Part shown: one piece after another, positions 1 to 7,429 of the stretch | Layout of the letters: every line of letters starts with the position of its first letter | Position numbering within the stretch: the first letter of the stretch is position 1 | Origin: an uncultured bacterium | GTDB taxonomy: Bacteria; Latescibacterota; UBA2968; UBA8231 | Reading direction: 5' to 3' | Length of the DNA stretch: 32,123 nucleotides | Assembly: GCA_937942165.1 (NCBI GenBank) | Contig: CALDFW010000110.1 | Coordinates: 1 to 32,123, forward strand | The notes under the pieces: generated by a model | Seen by the model: the letters and a program-made list of their open reading frames with translations, nothing else | What the model was told of the DNA's origin: nothing | Database searches by the model: none | Made by a program: the position numbers and the translations under genes

Positions 1-1
1 G

Positions 2-355
2 GGGCTGATTAATATGCATTACCCAGAGAAATGGGGCTATGTGCTTTTTGCCGATGAGCCCGCTGGCAGCGATGGAGCTGTTTTCATCAAGCCTGCTCGG
101 GAGCGAGCCTGGTCTACGCTGCGCAGCATCTACTATAGACAGCGCCGCTTTCGCGCAGAACGCGGATATTATGCCGAGCACGCCGATTCGCTGGGGCTCG
201 AAAACCCCGTTCTGCAGAACTTTCTCTGGCCGCCTTCTATACAGGCTACAAATCACTCTTTTGAAGCGACCTTAGAGGAAGTTGAGGATCTCGATGAGGA
301 CGGCGCGATCAGTCGCTACGGTATAAGCAGCGATGGAAGGCTTTGGAAACGCTGA
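2..355 (+). CDS. Carbohydrate-binding family 9-like protein, C-terminal part (5' end outside window)
   Basis: The reading frame is open from base 2, so this is the 3' end of a gene that begins before the window; the internal ATG at 14 is not its start. The first visible residues read GLINMHYPEKWGYVLF. This matches the conserved INMHxPExWGxVxF ending of the CBM9-like (DOMON-type, family 9 carbohydrate-binding) fold found in exported or surface sugar-binding proteins. The downstream helical segment, rich in Arg and Tyr (WSTLRSIYYRQRRFRAERG), and the acidic tail are usual for such proteins in environmental bacteria, as far as I recall. Ligand and localisation cannot be judged because the N-terminus and any signal peptide are missing. 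The gene ends with TGA, with no strong terminator immediately after it. Confidence 0.7.
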   Translation, partial: GLINMHYPEKWGYVLFADEPAGSDGAVFIKPARERAWSTLRSIYYRQRRFRAERGYYAEHADSLGLENPVLQNFLWPPSIQATNHSFEATLEEVEDLDEDGAISRYGISSDGRLWKR

Positions 356-596
356 AATCTAGCGGGAGGCTTGGTGCGTCCAGTATAGATGGTAGGCGCA
401 GTCGGGTCCGACAAGGCGGACCGCACCATCGCGCGGTAGGGCCGTCTGAGCATGTAGGACCAGGCTTCTGTATGGGTATTTCTTGCGCAGGATCTGCGCT
501 TGCAAAGCGCGTGATGTGGACGTTTTGTTCACGGGCATAACTCGCTTCTTGAAGTGGGTTTAGGGCGCGAACGCCCAGTATTTGTACTATAGCGCA
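356..596. other. Gene-free spacer with small hairpins
   Basis: This is part of the only gene-free stretch above 300 bases in the window (356-810); the right half holds a promoter, riboswitch and terminator listed separately. The left part has no ORF with a credible start and no recognisable tRNA. It carries three perfect short hairpins: GGTCCG/CGGACC (405-422), GCGCTT/AAGCGC (496-510) and GGGCG/CGCCC with a CGAA loop (563-576). The last could weakly terminate the upstream gene. I recognise no known RNA family here. Confidence 0.4.
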
Positions 597-625
597 TTGC
601 CCTTGGTTGGGTGCGTAGATATATT
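597..625 (+). promoter_or_regulatory. Sigma-70-like promoter for the riboswitch-controlled receptor
   Basis: A -35 box TTGCCC (597-602) and a -10 box TATATT (620-625) are separated by exactly 17 bases. The predicted transcription start, about 632, lies a few bases before the first stem of the TPP aptamer at 636, which is where a riboswitch promoter should be. The element is inferred from spacing and position only. Confidence 0.6.
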
Positions 626-635
626 TCTTCATAGA

Positions 636-714
636 TCCGTTGGGGGTGGCTCACGGCAGCCTGAGATAAAACCCTTAGAACCTGAACTGGATGATGCCAG
701 CGTAGGGAAACGGA
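636..714 (+). promoter_or_regulatory. TPP (THI-box) riboswitch aptamer
   Basis: The sequence has the conserved THI-box blocks in order: GGGGTGGC, CTGAGA, ACCCTTAGAACCTGA and CTGGATGATGCCAGCGTAGG. The stems close properly. P1 is TCCGT (636-640) with ACGGA (710-714); P3 is GGCT (648-651) with AGCC (658-661); the P5 arm is CTGG (687-690) with CCAG (697-700). TPP riboswitches sense thiamine pyrophosphate and usually switch thiamine synthesis or uptake genes off. Here the aptamer is followed within about 40 bases by a terminator and then by a TonB-dependent receptor gene. Confidence 0.95.
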
Positions 715-754
715 GAGCGTTTAGCGGCGTAATACCGCCGCCTACTGCTCGCCG

Positions 755-789
755 CTTCCTAAGCCTATAGCGCTGGGAAGTTTTTTTTT
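755..789 (+). terminator. Intrinsic terminator of the TPP riboswitch expression platform
   Basis: CTTCC (755-759) pairs with GGAAG (776-780), with inner AGC (762-764) and GCT (772-774) able to extend the stem. A run of nine T follows (781-789). It sits just before the AGGAGG ribosome binding site at 797-802 and the receptor start. Ligand-bound aptamer would be expected to favour this terminator and stop expression. Upstream, AGCGGCG (723-729) can pair either with CGCCGC (736-741) or with CGCCGCT (750-756); the second pairing invades the terminator's 5' arm. Confidence 0.75.
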
Positions 790-810
790 GCCTAATAGGA
801 GGATAAGGCC

Positions 811-3129
811 TTGGTGCGAATTGCGTTAGTAATATGCCTGTTTTTCGCTTCGGCGCGCTTTTGCTTCGGCGCTGAAGTGCGCGGTGGGGTGGTCGATACA
901 CAAACCGGTATGCCGTTGGAGCAGGTGCAAATCCGGATTGGAGATCTAACGGTCAGCAGCGATGCAAACGGTGATTTTATAGTTGGAGCGACCTCTGGGG
1001 ACTCGCTGTATTTTACCCGGGTTGGATACGAAGACGTCGTCTGGGTTGTAGGAGAAAGCGATCGGGTTATTCGAGTCGAAATGGTTGTCGATATGCTGCG
1101 GGCAGAAGAGGTCGTTGTAGTTGGAGGTTTGCGCGCGGAATCCCTCGACGAAATGTCGGCAAGCGTCCGCGTGTTGGGTGCCCGTTCGATGGATAGAGAT
1201 GGAGTCCAACACATACAGAACGTGATGCAACAGGTGCCCAATATACACTGGGCTGGGGGTACGGCTCGTCCGCGCTACTTCCAGATGCGCGGCATAGGAG
1301 AGCGCAGCCAGTATGCGGGTGAGGGGCCTCCCAACTTCTCCGTTGGCTTTGTTGTTGACGGCGTAGACTTAAGCGGTTTGGGGACGGGCGCCCTCTTTGA
1401 CTTGGAGCAGGTCGAAATCTTTAGAGGGCCCCAATCAAGTGCCTTTGGCGCGAATGCGCTGGCGGGGTTGATCAACGTCGAGTCTGCAGAGCCGTCTTCT
1501 GCGTCCGAACGGATCGTTCGCTTTGGTTTGGGGGGAGACGGTCTCCTGCGCACGGAGGGCATCGTCAATGCGCCCATCGACGACCGACTTGCGCTGCGGG
1601 CAGGCTATCAGCTGGCCCGATCGAACGGTTTTCGAGAAAACGCCTACCTCGATATAGACGATAGCAATCGACGTCGCGAGTCGCTCCTGCGCTTCAAGCT
1701 GCGCTATGCTACTCCTGGCGGATTTCTGCTGAAGAGCACCCTGTTCCGCGTTGAAGCCGACAATGGCTACGATATGTGGTCACCGGACAATAACCGAGGA
1801 CTCGTCACCTACTCCGACCGACTGGGCCGTGACCATCAGACGACGACGGCGTTCTCCCTGCGCATGGAGAAGCCGGCGGACAGATTGCTAAACTGGGTGG
1901 CGATAAGCACCTATGCCCAAACAGAGCTCGATTATAGCTACGACGGTGATTGGGGAAACGATGCTTATTGGGGAGCCGGACCCTATTTATTTGATCCAGA
2001 AGTGGAGGGATGGAGATACGATTTCTACGATCGCACGCAGCGTCAGCGCACGAGTCTGAGCCAGGAAGTCCGACTAGAGAGCGAGGCTTTTCTATTCGGA
2101 GTATACGGCCGAATGCTGAGAGAAGAAGACGATGCGACAGGCTACCTCTTTGGCGGTTCTTCAAGCGATTTAGATGCGCGTTTTGATATGGGGCACGTAG
2201 CGCTGTACGGTCAGCTCGAACGGCCCCTCAGCGGCAACGTCAAACTAATGGTTCGGGGACGAGTCGAGCACAGTTCGATAGACTACCGCGGGGAAACCAA
2301 TGCCGGTGCGCAAGACGTGCGCTACGACGTGGGTGGATGGCTTCCGGGTGGCAAGGTCTCGGTTAATTGGAAAAATGGTCGAGGCCATTCGGCCTATGCA
2401 GCCGTGGCGCGTGGATATCGGGCTGGGGGTATCAACCAACATCCCTATTTAGCCGCGGCCAATCGCCCCTACGATCCTGAGTATATGCTCAATATAGAAG
2501 GGGGATATCGCCTTGTCGCGCCGCGTTATCGACTGGACGTAGTCGCGTTCTATGCACTGCGCGACGGGCAGCAGGTATCGCTCTCAAGCCAGCAGACGCC
2601 GGGCGATCCCAATAGCTTCTTTTATTTTACTGCAAATGCAGCTTCCGGGGTAAATCGGGGCGTTGAAGTCGAAGGTCAGTACCGCTTTTCTCCGAGTCTA
2701 AGTGCGGTCGCTTCGCTGGGTTATCTACGCGCTCGAGTTGATCCCTACGGGTTTGACGCGGCCGATGGACAGCGTCAGGAATTGGGAGGCCGTGCTCCAG
2801 CCCATGCGCCGCAGTGGAGTCTGCGTTTAGGGAGTACGTATACACACAGGCTGGGTTTGTTTGCTCGTGCGGCTTGGTCGTTGACGGATAAATTCTATTT
2901 TTCCGACAGCCATGATTTACAAGCGGAAGGATATCAGATAGTCAATGGCAGCGTAGGCTATGAAAAAGGCACGTGGTCTCTTACGCTGTGGGGGCGCAAC
3001 GTGTTGGACGAACGCTATGCCGTGCGGGGATTTTACTTTGGCCTAGCGCCTCCCGACTATGCCGATACGCTTTATCTGAGCTATGGAGATCCGCGTCAGA
3101 TGGGATTGAGCCTTGCCGCTCGCTTCTAA
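811..3129 (+). CDS. TonB-dependent outer-membrane receptor, probably thiamine or thiamine-precursor uptake
   Basis: This 772-residue protein starts at a TTG placed 8 bases after a perfect AGGAGG; GTG at 814 is an alternative start. Residues 1-20 form a signal peptide ending in CFGAEV. A carboxypeptidase-regulatory-like beta domain follows (about 22-90), then a TonB-box-like EEVVVVG (99-105). The plug domain includes VEIFRGPQSSAFGANALAG (201-219). The rest is a 22-strand-type barrel ending in SLAARF with the terminal Phe typical of BamA substrates. Such receptors import scarce ligands across the outer membrane using TonB energy. The substrate is inferred only from the TPP riboswitch in its leader; thiamine-regulated TonB receptors are known in other Gram-negatives. 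No inner-membrane thiamine transporter or thi gene is visible nearby. Confidence 0.9.
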   Translation: MVRIALVICLFFASARFCFGAEVRGGVVDTQTGMPLEQVQIRIGDLTVSSDANGDFIVGATSGDSLYFTRVGYEDVVWVVGESDRVIRVEMVVDMLRAEEVVVVGGLRAESLDEMSASVRVLGARSMDRDGVQHIQNVMQQVPNIHWAGGTARPRYFQMRGIGERSQYAGEGPPNFSVGFVVDGVDLSGLGTGALFDLEQVEIFRGPQSSAFGANALAGLINVESAEPSSASERIVRFGLGGDGLLRTEGIVNAPIDDRLALRAGYQLARSNGFRENAYLDIDDSNRRRESLLRFKLRYATPGGFLLKSTLFRVEADNGYDMWSPDNNRGLVTYSDRLGRDHQTTTAFSLRMEKPADRLLNWVAISTYAQTELDYSYDGDWGNDAYWGAGPYLFDPEVEGWRYDFYDRTQRQRTSLSQEVRLESEAFLFGVYGRMLREEDDATGYLFGGSSSDLDARFDMGHVALYGQLERPLSGNVKLMVRGRVEHSSIDYRGETNAGAQDVRYDVGGWLPGGKVSVNWKNGRGHSAYAAVARGYRAGGINQHPYLAAANRPYDPEYMLNIEGGYRLVAPRYRLDVVAFYALRDGQQVSLSSQQTPGDPNSFFYFTANAASGVNRGVEVEGQYRFSPSLSAVASLGYLRARVDPYGFDAADGQRQELGGRAPAHAPQWSLRLGSTYTHRLGLFARAAWSLTDKFYFSDSHDLQAEGYQIVNGSVGYEKGTWSLTLWGRNVLDERYAVRGFYFGLAPPDYADTLYLSYGDPRQMGLSLAARF

Positions 3130-3140
3130 TGAAATGGGAT

Positions 3141-5030
3141 CTATCCGGCCTGCGCGCGCGCGCTGTGTGCGTGTAAGAGCACCATCAACGCAGAGACGTC
3201 AGCCGGTGAGACGCCCGATACGCGCGACGCTTGTCCGAGCGTTTGTGGGCGAATATGCGCGAGTTTTTGGCGTCCCTCGGTCGATAGGTTAAGTCCAGGG
3301 GCGGCAAAGTCAAAATCGGTGGGAATACGCATGGATTCGAGTCGCTTGAGTTTGTCGACCTGCGTGTGTTGACGCTTGATGTAGCCGTCGTATTTAACCT
3401 CTGCTTCCACGTGCTCTGCCGCATCGGGTGAGAGCGGTCTGTCCGGCGGGCACAGCTGCTCAATGTGGCGGTAGCTCAGCTCGGGGCGTCGCAGAATGTC
3501 GACCAGCGGTGCGGCTTCCTTCAGCGGTGCGGTTCCCGCCTCGGCAAAGACCGCGTTTACGCCGTCAGACGGGTGCAGTCTCTCTTGGCTGAGCCGATCT
3601 AATTCGCGTGCGACTGCGCTCTTTTTGTCGCAAAACTTTTTCCAGACGGCATCCCCAACCAACCCCCATTCGCGTGCCCGTTCCATAAGGCGATAGTCGG
3701 CATTATCCTCGCGCAGCAGAAGGCGGTGCTCTGCGCGCGAGGTGAAGATGCGATAGGGTTCCTGCGTGCCCTTGGTCACTAGGTCATCGATGAGTACGCC
3801 GATATAGGCATCCGATCGACTCAGCACAAAAGGCGCTTCTCCACGCACTTTAAGTACGGCGTTAATTCCGGCTATTAATCCCTGCGCGCCGGCTTCTTCG
3901 TAGCCCGTTGTGCCGTTGATCTGTCCCGCGAAAAAGAGATTCTCCACTCGTTTTGTCTCGAGGTGGGGATAGAGCTGCGTGGGAGGAGCATAGTCGTATT
4001 CGACCGCATAGGCAGGGCGCATGATTTCGGCCCTTTCAAGGCCGGGCAACGAGCGCACAATCTCGGTTTGCAACTCTTCTGGCAGGCTCATTGATAGCCC
4101 GTTGATGTAGTATTCGAGCGTCTTTCTGCCTTCGGGCTCGACAAAGATTTGGTGGCGTTCCTTGTCGGCAAAGCGCACGACTTTGTCTTCGATTGAGGGG
4201 CAGTAGCGCGGTCCAATGCCTTCAATTCGACCGCTGTACATGGCCGATCGATTTAAATTTTCTTCGATTAGTCTATGCGTGCCGGCGTTCGTGTAGGTGA
4301 TCCAACAGGGCATTTGTTCCCGTGCGATCTGTTCTACAGCATAAGAAAAAGGGCGCGGCGGGTCGTCGCCGGGCTGAATTTCCATGCTCGGAAAGTCGAG
4401 CGTGCGGCCGTTGACCCGAGGCGGGGTGCCGGTTTTTAAGCGGCCGATTTCGAAGCCGAGAGCAGCTAGACCTTCGGACGCCTTTTCCGCCGAGGTCTCA
4501 CCTGCACGTCCGGCGCTGTAGGAAAAGTCGCCAACGTGAATTTTACCTTTGAGAAAGGTGCCCGTCGTCAGGACGACGCTGTGGGCGAGGTAGGTAATGC
4601 CCCCTTTGACGCCAACGCCTTGAATGCGGCCCCTATTAATAAACAGCGATTCCATGAGCCCCTGTCGCAGGTCGAGGTGGTCCTGCTCTTCGCAGACAAA
4701 CTTGAGTTCAAACTGATAGTCTTTCTTGTCTGCCTGGGCGCGCGACGCGCGCACTGCGGGACCGCGGCTCGTATTGAGTCGGCGAAATTGAATTCCCGTA
4801 CGGTCTATGTTGACCGCCATCTCGCCACCGAGCGCATCAATCTCTTTAACCATGTGACCTTTGCCAATGCCCCCGATGGCCGGGTTGCACGACATCTGGC
4901 CTATGGTGTCGAGATTCATTGTCAGCAATAGGGTCTCAGCGCCCATGCGTGCTGCAGCCAGAGCGGCTTCGGTTCCAGCATGGCCTCCGCCAACTACAAT
5001 GACGTCGTAGTGCTTATCAAACGTGCTCAT
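3141..5030 (-). CDS. mnmG: tRNA uridine-5-carboxymethylaminomethyl modification enzyme MnmG (GidA)
   Basis: This 629-residue protein is full length for MnmG. With MnmE it installs the carboxymethylaminomethyl group on wobble uridine 34 of certain tRNAs, using methylene-tetrahydrofolate, glycine, FAD and NADH. The N-terminus carries the dinucleotide motif VVGGGHAGTEAA (12-23) for FAD, followed by the family blocks SCNPAIGGIGKGH and a GTFLKG segment. The C-terminal helical domain has the usual YDGYIKRQ and ends near SRVSGVSPADVSALM. Its ATG overlaps the stop of the small upstream gene in an ATGA quadruplet, and an AGGAAG site precedes it, so it is the last cistron of the corrinoid/folate operon. 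It converges on the TonB receptor with an 11-base gap. No mnmE is in the window. Confidence 0.97.
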   Translation of the reverse strand: MSTFDKHYDVIVVGGGHAGTEAALAAARMGAETLLLTMNLDTIGQMSCNPAIGGIGKGHMVKEIDALGGEMAVNIDRTGIQFRRLNTSRGPAVRASRAQADKKDYQFELKFVCEEQDHLDLRQGLMESLFINRGRIQGVGVKGGITYLAHSVVLTTGTFLKGKIHVGDFSYSAGRAGETSAEKASEGLAALGFEIGRLKTGTPPRVNGRTLDFPSMEIQPGDDPPRPFSYAVEQIAREQMPCWITYTNAGTHRLIEENLNRSAMYSGRIEGIGPRYCPSIEDKVVRFADKERHQIFVEPEGRKTLEYYINGLSMSLPEELQTEIVRSLPGLERAEIMRPAYAVEYDYAPPTQLYPHLETKRVENLFFAGQINGTTGYEEAGAQGLIAGINAVLKVRGEAPFVLSRSDAYIGVLIDDLVTKGTQEPYRIFTSRAEHRLLLREDNADYRLMERAREWGLVGDAVWKKFCDKKSAVARELDRLSQERLHPSDGVNAVFAEAGTAPLKEAAPLVDILRRPELSYRHIEQLCPPDRPLSPDAAEHVEAEVKYDGYIKRQHTQVDKLKRLESMRIPTDFDFAAPGLNLSTEGRQKLAHIRPQTLGQASRVSGVSPADVSALMVLLHAHSARAQAG

Positions 5031-5311
5031 GAACGCTTCCTATATGCGGCCAGCTGTTCATCGCCTTCCCGCTCTACCTCTTCGACAACGCGTGCGGCGA
5101 CGTCACTGTGCTCCTCTTCGACGGGACGTTTTTCGGACCACTGCCACTGGTCTAAATACGCTTCTGTGCCGGTTAGTCCCTCTTCCATTGCAATGCGATC
5201 AATCGCCACCTGAAAGCGAGAAGACAGGGCGTGCGAGGTGGGTCGGCGCTCGGCATAAATCTTTACCTGGGCCGGAATGTCGCGCCAGTAGAGGACCTGA
5301 TAGTGTATCAT
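5027..5311 (-). CDS. Small virulence-factor-family (PF13769-like) protein
   Basis: This 94-residue protein has no signal peptide or membrane segment. The N-terminal block LYWRDIPAQV (7-16) and the blocks FQVAIDRIAM and TGTEAYLDQW are the hallmark of the small family named 'Virulence factor' in Pfam, whose biochemical role I do not know. From memory, members often sit beside methylenetetrahydrofolate reductase and corrinoid methyltransferase genes in alphaproteobacteria, so the name is probably misleading. The C-terminal third is strongly acidic. The ATG at 5311 was chosen because it overlaps the upstream stop as ATGA and begins exactly at the conserved block; the 23 extra residues of the longer frame lie inside the upstream gene. 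Its own stop overlaps the mnmG start in the same way. Confidence 0.75.
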   Translation of the reverse strand: MIHYQVLYWRDIPAQVKIYAERRPTSHALSSRFQVAIDRIAMEEGLTGTEAYLDQWQWSEKRPVEEEHSDVAARVVEEVEREGDEQLAAYRKRS

Positions 5312-6312
5312 GAGGAGGGAGCGTGAGCGTCCATGGCTTGGCGGAACGCGCGAATGTGATCCGGAGTCGTGCCACAGCATCCGCCGAGAAAAAAGATGCC
5401 GCTGTCGAGCAGTGCAGCAATATGAGCGGCCATATCTTGGGGCGTCTGAGAATAGGTCGTGCGGTGCTGGCTATCCAGTTGGGGCATGCCGGCGTTGGGA
5501 TAGGCCATGATACGCTTGTCCTGTTCGCGCCCCTGCAGGGCCTGTTGGATCTGCTCGCCCCCGCAGAGGGCATAAGGCATCCCAGTGTGTTCGCTACGCC
5601 GAGTTTCCGCGCCGCAGTTGAGCCCGACAATATGCACGTGGTCTAATAGGTTCTCGCCGTTTGAGAAGTCCCCGGATGCGAGGATGTCGAGTAAGTCGGC
5701 GGGTGAGTGCCCCCAATCGGTCTTGTAGACGACGCGTCCCGTTTTTCGGTCCTTGGTATACTTCAGCGTCAAGTTGATCGCGATGGGTAGTCCAGTCTGA
5801 CGGGCAATATCGCAGGCCATAGCCGCTTCTTTGGCAGAGAACTGAGTTTCAATGATAAAGAAGTCGACGCCTCCCTCGGCCAGCGCCTCCACGATGCGCG
5901 CGTGCGCATCGCGCACTTTGACGTCGGCTATGCCAAATGTCGTATCACCTGCGTCGGACTCAATGGCGCCGGGTGAGGGACCGATCGAGCCCGCCACATA
6001 AACTTCGCGTTCGCTCTCTCTAACCGCGCGCTGTGCTAGCTCAACGGCCCTAGTCGCCAGGGTGCCAGCCGCAGCCGGGTCTTTACCGGCCATTTCCAAG
6101 TGAAGTTCAGAGGCGACAAACGTATTGCTGCCAATCGCGTCGACGCCGGCCTCAATATAAGTACGGTGAATGTCGACTACGGCGTCTGGATGCTCTTCGT
6201 TGGCCAGCGTGCTGTTGGTCAGCTCGATGCCGCGCTCAAAAAGCTGCGATCCGAAGCCGCCGTCGTAGAGCATGGGACGGTTTTCGGCGATGCGTTCTAT
6301 AAATGGTTTCAT
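5308..6312 (-). CDS. Homocysteine S-methyltransferase domain protein (stand-alone MetH HCY module)
   Basis: This 334-residue protein is a single homocysteine S-methyltransferase (PF02574) barrel. It starts with the LYDGGFGSQLFERG block (15-28), and the three zinc-binding cysteines are intact: Cys233 in LNCGAE and Cys312/Cys313 in GGCCGTTP. The zinc activates homocysteine thiolate for methyl transfer. No pterin, B12 or activation domain is attached, unlike MetH, but the pterin and B12 modules are encoded upstream in the same operon. The most likely role is therefore the homocysteine-binding part of a split cobalamin-dependent methionine synthase. A stand-alone enzyme using another methyl donor, as BhmT and MmuM do, is the alternative. 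A 77-base gap separates it from the pterin-binding gene, and no clear ribosome binding site precedes the ATG. Confidence 0.88.
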   Translation of the reverse strand: MKPFIERIAENRPMLYDGGFGSQLFERGIELTNSTLANEEHPDAVVDIHRTYIEAGVDAIGSNTFVASELHLEMAGKDPAAAGTLATRAVELAQRAVRESEREVYVAGSIGPSPGAIESDAGDTTFGIADVKVRDAHARIVEALAEGGVDFFIIETQFSAKEAAMACDIARQTGLPIAINLTLKYTKDRKTGRVVYKTDWGHSPADLLDILASGDFSNGENLLDHVHIVGLNCGAETRRSEHTGMPYALCGGEQIQQALQGREQDKRIMAYPNAGMPQLDSQHRTTYSQTPQDMAAHIAALLDSGIFFLGGCCGTTPDHIRAFRQAMDAHAPSS

Positions 6313-6389
6313 AGAGAAATAATCTATGAAAAGAGGGGGAAAACGCCAGTAGTGGTCTACGCTGCAGCAGGGAGGGGGCGCCCTGATCT

Positions 6390-7418
6390 CTAAGGCGTGA
6401 GCTCACCTTTTCTGTAGGCGCGGATAAAGCGAGTGCAGTATTCGTCTCGGCCCATGAGGACATCTTCTGCCAGAGCATAGGGCGCAGCGGTGCGGTCGTT
6501 GCTAAAGACGTCCACTATAGAACTGGCCGTAGGGTCGAGGATGGCGCTGTCTGCGCCTGCCTCAACGGCGAGCAGGAGAAAGACGTCGTTAATAAGCTGA
6601 CGGCAGGGCAGGCCGAAGGAGACGTTTGAGAAGCCCCCGGTGATATGGACCTCTGATCCCAAGCGCGCGCGGAGCTGCTCTATAGCACCGAGGGCGTGCT
6701 GCCCGTAGGCCCCGTCGACTGATACGGGAAAGATTAGGGGATCAATAAAGAGGTCGGCCAACGGTATGCTTCGCTGGTCTGCCGCTTCTACCATGCGCAG
6801 GGCGTGCTCAACCCGCTCTTCCACGTCCGCCGGCATCCCAGATTCACCCGCTGCGGTGATGACGACTTGCGCATTGAATTCGCGCGCAAGGTCTAGCCCG
6901 TCTAGTCGTTCAAGGGAAGCGGAGTTGAGGAGAGGACGCGCGGTATGGTCCGCGCAGCGCTCCAACCCTGCGCGCAATATTTCGCTATTAGAAGAGTCAA
7001 TAGAAAGGGGGAGATTGCTCATGTCGTGCACGGCGTCAACCAGCCAGCGCATTGTTTCCTGCTGCTCTTCGATGCGAATAGATATTTCGTCTACGTTGAG
7101 GTCTAAGAAATCTGCGCCAGCTTGCTCCTGACGTTGGACTTGGCGTGCGATATAGTCAAAAGCGTCCCGATTGTCCGCCATTGCTTGGCCGACGGCAATC
7201 TTGAGGTGTTTGACGCGTCCCTCTTCATAGTCCTGCGTCTTCCGCGTAGCTTCGGGGATTGCGAGTAGGCGCCGATTGTTGTCTACGTCGCGAAAGCGAA
7301 TGCTCTCCAGTCCCGCGGCGTCTTTCGCTATGAGCTTACCCCTGCGTGAGAGCACGCGTGTGGTGTGGATATTTTCGCCGACGACAATAAAGGGTTGATC
7401 GGTTGTAGGAATGTTCAC
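6390..7418 (-). CDS. Pterin-binding methyltetrahydrofolate:corrinoid methyltransferase
   Basis: This 342-residue protein has the dihydropteroate-synthase-like barrel that binds (methyl-)tetrahydrofolate. Visible blocks are FIVVGENIHTTRVL near the start, ADFLDLNVDEIS, LPLSIDSSNSEIL, RPLLNSASLE and VHITGGFSNVSFGLP. It would move a methyl group between methyl-THF and the cobalt of a corrinoid protein, as the second domain of MetH, AcsE and MtgA do. The direction depends on the pathway: toward the corrinoid for methionine synthesis, toward THF for demethylation. It starts with GTG. The upstream stop TAG is part of its TAGGAG ribosome binding site, so translation is probably coupled to the reductase gene 11 bases upstream. 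Symbols such as acsE or mtgA are not assigned because the partner is unproven. Confidence 0.88.
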   Translation of the reverse strand: MNIPTTDQPFIVVGENIHTTRVLSRRGKLIAKDAAGLESIRFRDVDNNRRLLAIPEATRKTQDYEEGRVKHLKIAVGQAMADNRDAFDYIARQVQRQEQAGADFLDLNVDEISIRIEEQQETMRWLVDAVHDMSNLPLSIDSSNSEILRAGLERCADHTARPLLNSASLERLDGLDLAREFNAQVVITAAGESGMPADVEERVEHALRMVEAADQRSIPLADLFIDPLIFPVSVDGAYGQHALGAIEQLRARLGSEVHITGGFSNVSFGLPCRQLINDVFLLLAVEAGADSAILDPTASSIVDVFSNDRTAAPYALAEDVLMGRDEYCTRFIRAYRKGELTP

Positions 7419-7429
7419 GGCTTCTTCTC

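Noticed and set aside
309-632. A 107-codon open frame on the minus strand before the TonB receptor
   Set aside because: It overlaps the end of the CBM9-like gene and the riboswitch promoter, lacks a ribosome binding site and reads like an antisense shadow.
3149-3163. Alternating GC tract near the end of mnmG
   Set aside because: It encodes the Ala/Arg/His-rich C-terminal tail of MnmG and shows no repeat structure beyond simple composition.
5312-5380. N-terminal extension of the small virulence-factor-family protein
   Set aside because: It lies wholly within the homocysteine methyltransferase gene, is not family-like, and the ATGA-coupled start at 5311 begins exactly at the conserved block.
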